A DNA stretch of 26,531 bases from positions 225,060 to 251,590 of the forward strand of contig NW_003131864.1 in NCBI RefSeq assembly GCF_000003605.2. Reading direction: 5' to 3'. Positions 21,201 to 26,531 of this stretch are shown piece by piece (position 1 is the stretch's first letter; every line of letters starts with the position of its first letter). Position numbers and translations under genes: made by a program. This DNA is from Saccoglossus kowalevskii (Eukaryota > Hemichordata > Enteropneusta > Harrimaniidae). The notes beneath the pieces were generated by a model. It was not told where the DNA came from, did no database searches, and saw only the letters and a list, made by a program, of their open reading frames with translations.

Positions 21201-21871
21201 CCATTATATTTTGTTCACAATTAACAAAGAAATTAAAGAATAAAACGCGCAACAACATTTTGTTGAGATGATGTTGAAACAGTTGAACAGAAACAGTCAA
21301 ACAATATCTATTTATTCAACAGGTTATGATAGTCCTTGAAGGAGATGCACACGTGTATTTGTTTGCTAGTCCAGGATGCAAAAAGTGGGATACCTGTGGA
21401 CCCCAGGCTATATTGGAAGCTGTAGGAGGTAAGTATAGGCATGATAACGACCACACAACCTAGACACTGTCTGGTTAATTGGGTTAATTAAGTATTTAGT
21501 TATAGTTTGAGAAATGCAAGCAAGGTTGTAGTTTTGGCAGAGTTTAAAAAGGGTTTAACCTTAATAAATATATACGATGATAAAAGTTGTGCTGTTTGCC
21601 ACAACAAATTATCTTTGTTATAAGACACATGCCAAAAAAATGTCTTCTTGCCAAAAGTTTCATGGCTTAACTATTTAACATTTGCTAAAAACTCTGTACA
21701 TTTATTTCATTTGTAGGAAGACTGACAGATATCCATGGTAACATCCTGGAATATCACAAAGATGTTCAGAAGCCAAACACAGCTGGTGTTCTAGCAACCT
21801 TTGAGAATCATGATTACTATCTGAAAAACATTCCCCAGGGCATCAGAGATCAATTGAAAGTAAAGCTGTGA
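12137..21871 (+). CDS. BPNT1: 3'(2'),5'-bisphosphate nucleotidase 1 (PAP phosphatase), seven exons, 312 aa
   Basis: This is a Mg-dependent, Li-sensitive phosphatase of the inositol monophosphatase superfamily. It hydrolyses 3'-phosphoadenosine 5'-phosphate (PAP), the by-product of sulfotransferases, to AMP. It acts in the cytosol and prevents PAP from inhibiting sulfation and exonucleases. Coding exons are 12137-12259, 16294-16395, 17647-17757, 19537-19585, 20293-20585, 21323-21428 and 21717-21871. They total 936 coding nt (312 residues) before the stop, against about 308 in vertebrates. Metal and substrate motifs are all present: D51 in DLQTEAD, E74-E75 in IIGEE, D118-P-L-D121-G-T, ITTTRSH, VGGCGHK, and W248-D249-T-C. 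The C-terminal GRLTDIHGN and SAGVLA-like TAGVLAT segments are conserved. The start ATG has a good Kozak context (A at -3, G at +4). Intron 4 has a GC donor. The gene looks intact and functional. Confidence 0.97.
12260..15149. other. BPNT1 intron 1, 5' part
   Basis: This is non-coding and AT-rich. It contains a T9A8 foldback flanked by TGTG/CACA (about 12584-12608), a short fragment of repeat D (13914-13940), and a CTCF-like TCAACAGAGGGCGC at 14047. Small open frames here have no recognisable products. Confidence 0.6.
15150..15240 (+). repeat. Purine-rich tract with G-quadruplex motif in BPNT1 intron 1
   Basis: GGGGGTAGGGTAGGGTTGGG (15150-15169) meets the four-G-run rule with 2-nt loops, on the coding strand. 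About 70 nt of almost pure purine (GGGAGGGG, AAGGGGAGGGG, AAGAGAGGGG) follow, with more G-runs. Confidence 0.85.
15705..15885. repeat. 45-bp minisatellite with an 18-bp perfect palindrome in each unit
   Basis: CTATCACCATGGTGATAG, its own reverse complement, occurs at 15722, 15767 and 15812, spaced 45 bp apart. It is separated by AGAACCCTACAATGAGGCTG-type sequence, with a degenerate fourth copy at 15857. It lies in BPNT1 intron 1. Confidence 0.93.
16294..16395 (+). CDS. BPNT1: BPNT1 exon 2
   Basis: Encodes residues 42-75, [12 protein letters not shown] to TIIGEE, including the metal-site Asp51 and the GEE motif. The acceptor is TACTTTGCAG and the donor is GAG|GTACGA. Phase 0 at both ends. Confidence 0.96.
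16396..17646. other. BPNT1 intron 2
   Basis: This intron of 1,251 nt has no repeat or gene that I can recognise. Confidence 0.7.
17647..17757 (+). CDS. BPNT1: BPNT1 exon 3
   Basis: Encodes residues 76-112, [10 protein letters not shown] to NVKPEQ, the variable flap between the GEE and DPLDGT motifs. The acceptor is TTTCGCTACAG and the donor is CAG|GTTAGC. Phase 0. Confidence 0.94.
17758..19536. other. BPNT1 intron 3
   Basis: This intron of 1,779 nt contains a CTCF-core-like site (18124-18137), a tandem ATGATAACCTTATCT pair (about 17997 and 18023) and a foldback element (18831-18978). Confidence 0.7.
18831..18978. mobile_element. Foldback / MITE-like inverted repeat in intron 3
   Basis: The left arm CTGTAAAAGAGTTAATTATT, CACTGGGTTTTAATTTTGC has an inverted counterpart at the right end (GCAAAATTTAAACCCAGTG then TAGTCATTTTACAGTAAT). 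The arms are about 50 bp with some mismatches. An internal TTAAAACCCACTGAATATTC is a further inverted copy of the core. About 148 bp in all, no coding capacity. Confidence 0.7.
19537..19585 (+). CDS. BPNT1: BPNT1 exon 4 (49-nt microexon with GC donor)
   Basis: Encodes residues 113-128, [16 protein letters not shown], plus the first base of Gly129. It is almost only the catalytic DPLDGT motif. The acceptor is TTTGTTTCAG. The donor is GAAG|GCAAGT, a GC donor with otherwise perfect consensus. Only this junction gives phase 1, which matches the next exon (G+GA = Gly, then [12 protein letters not shown]). Confidence 0.94.
19808..19950. mobile_element. TTAA-flanked 143-bp MITE-like element in BPNT1 intron 4
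   Basis: TTAA lies at both ends (19808 and 19947). The inverted ends are AGCGGGAGGATTGTCACCTG at left and AGTGGGGGAGTTGTCACCTG on the opposite strand at right. They continue GCACG, giving about 30 bp with a few mismatches. There is no open frame. It shares the TTAA-AG(C/T) end pattern of the 6263-6569 element but differs beyond that. Confidence 0.78.
20293..20585 (+). CDS. BPNT1: BPNT1 exon 5
   Basis: Encodes residues 129-226, [16 protein letters not shown] to [10 protein letters not shown]. It includes the [11 protein letters not shown] strand, [11 protein letters not shown] and ITTTRSH. The acceptor is TTTCACACTAG and the donor is AAG|GTATAC. The exon is 293 nt, entry phase 1 and exit phase 0. 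Confidence 0.96.
20690..21115 (+). repeat. Diverged repeat units in BPNT1 intron 5
   Basis: Three similar anchors, TGTACAAAGACAAAATGG (20713), GCTACAAAGACAAGATTG (about 20949) and GGTACAAAAACAAGACAAAA (about 21090), mark degenerate units with T-rich spacers and GCAG(C)CATTTTT or GCAGCTGTTTT motifs. Related units in the opposite orientation lie at about 25630-26110. Confidence 0.5.
21323..21428 (+). CDS. BPNT1: BPNT1 exon 6
   Basis: Encodes residues 227-261, [20 protein letters not shown] then [15 protein letters not shown], carrying the third metal-binding Asp (D249 in WDTC). The acceptor is TTTATTCAACAG and the donor is G|GTAAGT. Confidence 0.97.
21717..21871 (+). CDS. BPNT1: BPNT1 exon 7 with stop
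   Basis: Encodes the C-terminus, [18 protein letters not shown] to [13 protein letters not shown], then TGA at 21869-21871. The acceptor is [20 protein letters not shown] and the GVLAT segment are conserved in the family. Confidence 0.97.
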
Positions 21872-21930
21872 ACATAATGAAGCTGAATATCTAATATCAT
21901 TCATCATTTTACTAAATTTCATTAATTTTA

Positions 21931-22324
21931 AGGACAATTCTTTGCAAATGATTTGTTTTTTTGACATTCCATATGCTGCATTTTTCGTTCCTCCTTTATT
22001 GAAAATAAACAAACCCATGTCTAATCCATAGACTCGTAGGTTGTGAGGTGATGTTAGCCACCTTGTCCCCTAAGCTTATATGTTATGTTCTTGGATCCTT
22101 GAATGTTGTAAATGAAGTGAAACAATAAGGACAATTCTTTGCAAATGTTTTTGTTGACATTCCATAATGCTGCATTTTCTCTTCCCATTTATTAATAAAA
22201 AAAAAAAAAAGTAACCCCATTTCTAACTCATGGCCTTGTAAGTCGTGAAGTGATGCTGGCCACCTTGCCTCTTTTTCATGTCCATTTCTTGGACCCTCGA
22301 ATGTTGTAAATGAAGTGAAACGAT
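21931..22324 (+). repeat. Tandem duplication (2 x about 197 bp) of the BPNT1 3' UTR and poly(A) signal
   Basis: Unit 1 (21931-22127) and unit 2 (22128 to about 22324) both begin AGGACAATTCTTTGCAAATG. They share TTGACATTCCATA.TGCTGCA, AGCCACCTTG/GGCCACCTTG and GAATGTTGTAAATGAAGTGA. Each has its own AATAAA (22004-22009 and 22194-22199), the second extended into A14. Confidence 0.92.
22004..22009 (+). terminator. BPNT1 poly(A) signal (first)
   Basis: AATAAA lies 133 nt after the BPNT1 stop. The duplicated copy at 22194-22199 is a possible alternative end. Confidence 0.65.
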
Positions 22325-22974
22325 GCGTGTAAAAAATTACCTTAATGTCCGATTAGACATTGGGAATTAATAAATTACATTAATACCTACCCATTTTTGT
22401 TGTGAATTATTACACCTCGCATTCTAGCGCTGTCCCATTCATTATGTCATTGAACAGCGTAACTTGCCTAGACTCCACTTAGACACGTAGTTGCACAGCT
22501 CCTTAGTGCCGGCTAAGTAGATGCATGCAAATTCTTAGGTTTGACTATTGGCACCCAAAACGCCATTGTTTTTAATGCTCATTTGAAAAAAATTTCTATT
22601 ATTCATTTTGGTATGCCATGTCAGACATGCCAATCAATGAGAGTACATCCAGGGATATTCTCAAGAAAAAAAAAATTTACTGATGACCAATACTTTGTTA
22701 GTCTGCAATTTGCACTTTTGTGATTTGCTTTGGTATTGTTTTCTAACCGTAGAACTACAATATATACTTTCCTGGTTACCGTAAGAGTAATGTGTGATTA
22801 CGAGAAACTCTAGTTTAGCCTAATCTCGGCAAATTCTCTTACTGGATCAGAATTAAATGGAGAACAAGACAGATCAGTTGCAGACAGAGCCAGGCGGAGA
22901 TCTCTTGCCATCCTTTTAAAGCGCCATCGCACATTGAATGAATGTCTTTCTGAGGACACTCCTCATTGAATATT
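22325..22974. other. Intergenic, no feature recognised
   Basis: I see no gene, RNA gene or repeat shared with the rest of the window. A 60-codon open frame near 22541 lacks any coding character. Confidence 0.5.
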
Positions 22975-23505
22975 CATGAGTAAACACTTTGATTTATAAA
23001 CATCCACAAATGCCTCTATTTAGAAGCTGCAACTCGAACATTCATGATTAAATGTCTATACTTAGAAGCTGTGATTTGAATGAGTAAATGTCTATACTTA
23101 GAAGCTGTGATTTGAATATGAGTAAATGTCTATACTTAGAAGCTGTGATTTGAATATGAGTAAATGTCTATACTTAGAAGCTGTGATTTGAATATGAGTA
23201 AATGTCTATACTTAGAAGCTGTGATTTGAATATGAGTAAATGTCTATACTTAGAAGCTGTGATTTGAATATGAGTAAATGTCTATACTTAGAAGCTGTGA
23301 TTTGAATATGAGTAAATGTCTATACTTAAAAGCTGCGATTTAAATGTTCATGAGTAAATGTCTACTTAGAAGCTGTGATTTGAATGAGTAAATGTCTATA
23401 CTTAGAAGCTGTGATTTGAATATGAGTAAATGTCTATACTTAAAAGCTGCGATTTAAATGTTCATGAGTAAATGTCTACTTAGAAGCTGTGATTTAAATA
23501 GAAGC
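22975..23505 (+). repeat. 38-bp minisatellite, about 13 units
   Basis: The unit is GAGTAAATGTCTATACTTAG, AAGCTGTGATTTGAATAT (38 bp), with 36-bp and 41-bp variants. AAGCTG recurs from about 23023 to 23483. A variant unit (CTTAAAAGCTGCGATTTAAA then TGTTCATGAG) appears twice about 114 bp apart, showing a three-unit higher-order duplication at the right end. The first units are the most diverged. Confidence 0.93.
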
Positions 23506-24013
23506 TAGGAGTAAACACCAGTATTTGGTTGAATATTCAAAATAAAGGTATGTATTGCTATTGACAATAGAAATGCATTTTCATCCTTTATGTTTACACT
23601 TATTTAATTTTATACTTATTTTTGTTGGTAATATGTTGCTCAAGTCCTTGAAAACGGCGAAACAATCTCAAAATAATCTTACAATAGTTAGTATTTACTG
23701 ATAGTTGACGGACAACTAGGAGGCTAATTTCTGTTAGGGGTTGAAGTTTTAGTGAACATCTGATGCCCTGGATGTTTAATAGAACAGAGACTCCAAACAG
23801 GTCATTAACTCCAGTTAGAGTTACCCTGCTGTAATAGCCAGAATTCTGCGAGTTTTAGGTGTTTTTCCTGCAGCTCCATTACAGTTTGTGTGTTGTCAGT
23901 GTATGTGTGTAATACAACTCCCTCCCAATCAACCGTAGAACCTATCATAGTAAACTACATGTACATGTTACTTTCAACCACAAACCACCTGCTTTGCTTG
24001 TATAATAAGTAAT
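23506..24013. other. Intergenic, no feature recognised
   Basis: AT-rich sequence without a gene or recognisable repeat. Confidence 0.5.
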
Positions 24014-24348
24014 AAGGCCAAAAAAACGACAACTTATGTTGCCTTCAAGTCGAAAAATTGAGTCAGTCGAATTTTTTTTAAATTCGTGAAAACTAAGAGT
24101 ATCGTAAAATAGCCAAGGTATATGGACTTCATAGTATTCGGAACATGTCAGAGAAATACAGATCAACCCGAGGTTCAAAGTCGCCACTTACAGCTACTCT
24201 GGGGATCAAACAGTCCGGGATCCTTAATTTTTAGAGGAAACACTTTTTCACATTTTAGTATTTGGGCCTATTAACAAAAAAAAATGCGACCTGATATTTT
24301 TCGGTCAGTCGCTGAGGGCAACAAAACAATTTTTTTTTTGGCCTAAAG
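24014..24348. mobile_element. MITE-like element with long terminal inverted repeats
   Basis: The left end is AAGGCCAAAAAAACGACAAC, then GTTGCCTTCAAGTCGAAAAA and GTCGAATTTTTTTT. The right end, read on the other strand, is TAGGCCAAAAAAAAAATTGT, then GTTGCCCTCAGCGACTGACC, GAAAAATATCAGGTCGC and T-run. The inverted ends therefore extend over about 70 bp with indels, and the element is about 335 bp. AGTAA occurs just outside both ends, but a clean target duplication cannot be fixed. No transposase. Confidence 0.72.
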
Positions 24349-24719
24349 TAACAATATATGCACACAGCTCGTTGACCTGAAAATAGTTGATATTCATCGC
24401 TTAAAATGTTGTAATTTTATTTCAGCTTAAATCGTATCTTAAAAAGAAATTTGTGTTAAAATCACTTTTAAATTTCAAGAAGGCACAAAACATACATTTA
24501 GACATTTTACTGCACTGGCTCCAACAATATTGACAAGCTACTAGAATTGCATCTTAAATACTATTTATATACAAAAGAAACAAAAACTCCTGTCCATAAT
24601 ATGTACAAAGCATAGTATATATATATATAAAAAATGGTAAATAAACTATTTACAGCATAAAAAATATAGTAACAAATATTTACGGTTTTGAATATCCATG
24701 TGTCAAAGTGATGTACATC
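24349..24719. other. Intergenic, AT-rich
   Basis: Only low-complexity AT-rich sequence, including a short TATATATATATA tract near 24618. Confidence 0.5.
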
Positions 24720-24725
24720 TTTATT
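24720..24725 (-). terminator. Candidate poly(A) signal of the minus-strand gene
   Basis: TTTATT on the plus strand reads AATAAA on the minus strand, about 225 nt past the stop of the exon at 24951-25097 and just beyond the 42-bp repeats. Confidence 0.45.
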
Positions 24726-24729
24726 TATA

Positions 24730-24890
24730 TTGGTTGATACTGGTCAGCTGACACCAAGTTCTGTTACCTGATTGGTTGATGCTTGTCAGCTGACACCAAG
24801 TTCTGTTGCCAGATTGGTTTATGCCGATCAGCTGATACCAAGCTCTATTACCTGATTGGTTAATGCTGGTCAGCTGACACAATTTTACCA
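24730..24890. repeat. 42-bp tandem repeat with GTCAGCTGAC palindrome, 3.8 copies
   Basis: TTGGTT(G/T/A)AT starts at 24730, 24772, 24814 and 24856, exactly 42 bp apart. Each unit holds (G/A)TCAGCTGA(C/T), the 10-bp palindrome GTCAGCTGAC in three of four, then ACCAAG.TCT. It lies between the stop codon and the candidate poly(A) signal of the minus-strand gene, so it is probably in its 3' UTR. Confidence 0.92.
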
Positions 24891-24950
24891 CATGATAATT
24901 TAAATATTGTAAGTTCTGGTACTGACAAATGTTTAATGAGAGTAAACAAT

Positions 24951-25097
24951 TCAAGAACATTTTTCAGACTTCATCAATTGAACAGCGCACTGCACAGACT
25001 CCAGTACATCATTGAAGATTGGCACTTTACTACGATTGGCAACATCTTCCAAATACTTTCTGCCTCTGTTGTAATCTCTCAAAGCACGTTTTGATAA
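24951..25097 (-). CDS. Terminal coding exon of an unrecognised gene
   Basis: On the minus strand an acceptor TATATTTTGCAG ends at 25098. It is followed by 48 codons and a TGA (24951-24953). The peptide begins LSKRALRDYNRGRKYLEDVA and ends VQLMKSEKCS. It is polar and helix-like, with regularly spaced charged and hydrophobic residues. It is unlike the low-complexity shadow frames around it and has phase 0 entry. I do not recognise the family. The candidate poly(A) signal at 24720 and the clean acceptor support a real last exon. The rest of the gene should lie to the right, beyond the window or in exons I could not identify between 25100 and 26531. It converges on BPNT1. Confidence 0.68.
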   Translation of the reverse strand, partial: LSKRALRDYNRGRKYLEDVANRSKVPIFNDVLESVQCAVQLMKSEKCS

Positions 25098-25100
25098 CTG

Positions 25101-25629
25101 CAAAATATAAGTTTTTTGTGTATATTTTTTTAATATGTAATACTGAGCTATATACTTGCGTAAAATTATGATAATACCATGTAAATGCATTTCAGGTGGA
25201 ACAAGAATTAAAACCCAGACATGGAAAAATCTGGATGACTAAAACGCATCGTTTTTATCAAACCACCTACACGGGGCGGAGAAAAACAGAAGTAGCTAAG
25301 GAGGTCACATGGTTCGTTATGTGAAGGAAAATCTTGAGGTCATGGGGCTTCCCCTGACCTAGATTTCTCTCTCCATCACTGGCTGAATCGCAGATTAATG
25401 CCTACAGTTCAAAATAGTCATTTTGACTGACCGGAGTCTATGGTGGGTAATTGAACGTAGTGAATTTAATTTTGTAGGCTTTTTATGTGTATGTGTGTAA
25501 TTAGTCAGAACTTCGTCTGGTCTGCACATGTACAAATCAATAAGTAACACACACACAACTCAATACGTAGCTATTTATGACACTACAGAGTAGAAATCAG
25601 TAAAATTACACAATATGAAATGTTGAAAC
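25101..25629. other. Presumed intron of the minus-strand gene
   Basis: No convincing upstream exon is seen. A near-perfect inverted repeat AGGTCATGGGGCTTCCCC, TGACCT lies at 25337-25360. Confidence 0.4.
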
Positions 25630-26110
25630 ATAATATGATTATTCTTGTCTTTGTACTGACTTTGAGCAAATCAGTGAGAGTACATCAAAGAAATGATAAT
25701 AAAACCAACTTTGCCGCTAGTTTATCATTTTTAATAAAATCTCAAAACAAACTGACATGCAACAGTAACTCATCAGGCATTTAAAATGACATGTCTGATG
25801 ACATGTTTTTTGAGACTAAATTGGCCATCGGTCAGAAATCAAGATGAAAAACAAATCAACATGAATATGTATACCATTACGTCTTGTCTTTGTACTTATT
25901 TTGAACTGAATCTGTTAGAGCTGTCTGAGAAATTGTTAAATACACATGAAAATACAACCAATATGGCAACCTGTCGGTCATTTTGAATCAAATCACAAAC
26001 CATTTTGGTGTTTTTTAGAACAAAAATTATCATCAGTCGGCCAAAGTTTAATGAAGCAAAAAACATTGGAAAACATATGTGAGCCATTATGACTTTTCTT
26101 TGTATAAAAT
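25630..26110 (-). repeat. Diverged repeat units, inverted relative to those in BPNT1 intron 5
   Basis: TCTTGTCTTTGTACTGAC (about 25643), TCTTGTCTTTGTACTTAT (about 25882) and CTTTTCTTTGTATAAAAT (about 26092) are the reverse complement of the TACAAAGACAAGA anchors at 20713-21112. The first two are about 238 bp apart, against about 237 bp for the first pair in the intron. The spacer also shares a GCA..ACAGTTTGTTT-like block. Confidence 0.45.
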
Positions 26111-26531
26111 GTGAAAAAAAAATCAATCCAAGTGGACAGTACCCAAAACTATGTCCAACAAGAATTAAAAACTGCTTAAGGTAGCGAGAAGGGAAATTTT
26201 CACTTTTTTCTTGATTTTTCAAAAATTGATAAAACAGTTACTTTAGACCTTGATACATCACCCCAGGTTTACAAAAGATCGAAATTGCGAAATAACGTTG
26301 CTCAAATTAGTGTTTTAAAACACTAGCAGAAAAGACTACAACTGCCGTTTCGTGGATATTTGCATAGTGTTTATCTTTGGAAGGAATTAAATGATAACAT
26401 CTTATCTGTATACTCTGTTGTTGACGATTCTGATATAACGGGTGATAAGCTTCCAGTTGCAAACAATGCGTGTTTATCTAACGTCCATTGTCAGCATTAT
26501 TGTCAGTCGAGACTTCGTCGGAGAAACATGG
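26111..26531. other. No gene recognised at right edge
   Basis: An 18-bp perfect palindrome TAGTGTTTTAAAACACTA lies at 26308-26325. No coding exon could be supported. Confidence 0.4.

Noticed and set aside
25896-26222. Minus-strand 108-codon open frame
   Set aside because: Phe/Ile-rich translation of AT-rich repeat sequence, with no splice logic linking it to the 24951-25097 exon.

Overview
The window is eukaryotic nuclear DNA from an animal. Genes are split by GT-AG (and one GC-AG) introns, 3' ends carry AATAAA signals, and the AT-rich non-coding DNA is full of minisatellites, MITE-like elements and a decayed LINE. The best-preserved gene is a clear animal BPNT1. Next to it is a secreted sushi/LamG gene of a kind common in marine invertebrate deuterostomes. 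A hemichordate- or cephalochordate-like source is my inference; the window alone cannot prove it.

Layout. (1) About 1-5340, plus strand: the 3' part of a gene for an extracellular protein. A sushi/CCP exon (784-945) is followed by a LamG-like exon (2842-3789) and a tiny terminal exon with the stop (5046-5053), then a 3' UTR with AATAAA at 5333. The 5' exons lie to the left of the window. Both introns carry tandem arrays: 45-bp units at 2384-2810, ending about 30 bases before the LamG exon, and 43-bp units at about 3862-5030. (2) About 5350-11750: intergenic and repeat-rich. It holds a TTAA-flanked MITE-like element, dispersed repeats, a perfect 150-bp (AAT)n/(ATT)n palindrome, a minus-strand relic of a non-LTR reverse transcriptase with its 3' UTR, and a minisatellite with eleven TGACGTCA palindromes. 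(3) 12137-21871, plus strand: a complete seven-exon BPNT1 gene (3'(2'),5'-bisphosphate nucleotidase, 312 residues) with all expected metal-binding motifs. Its introns hold a G-quadruplex motif, a palindromic minisatellite, two small inverted-repeat elements and diverged repeats. Its 3' UTR region is a tandem duplication that doubles the poly(A) signal. (4) About 22325-24720: intergenic, with a 38-bp minisatellite and a 335-bp MITE-like element. (5) 24951-25097, minus strand: the terminal coding exon of an unrecognised gene that converges on BPNT1 and continues to the right. A 42-bp repeat containing GTCAGCTGAC lies in its presumed 3' UTR.

The genes show no evident functional link. The sushi/LamG protein should be secreted. 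BPNT1 is a cytosolic enzyme that removes PAP made by sulfation reactions. The least ordinary content is the repeat architecture: arrays with higher-order structure, a single array monomer sitting exactly inside one copy of a dispersed repeat, and several long perfect palindromes. I found no tRNA, rRNA or CRISPR array and no intact mobile element.
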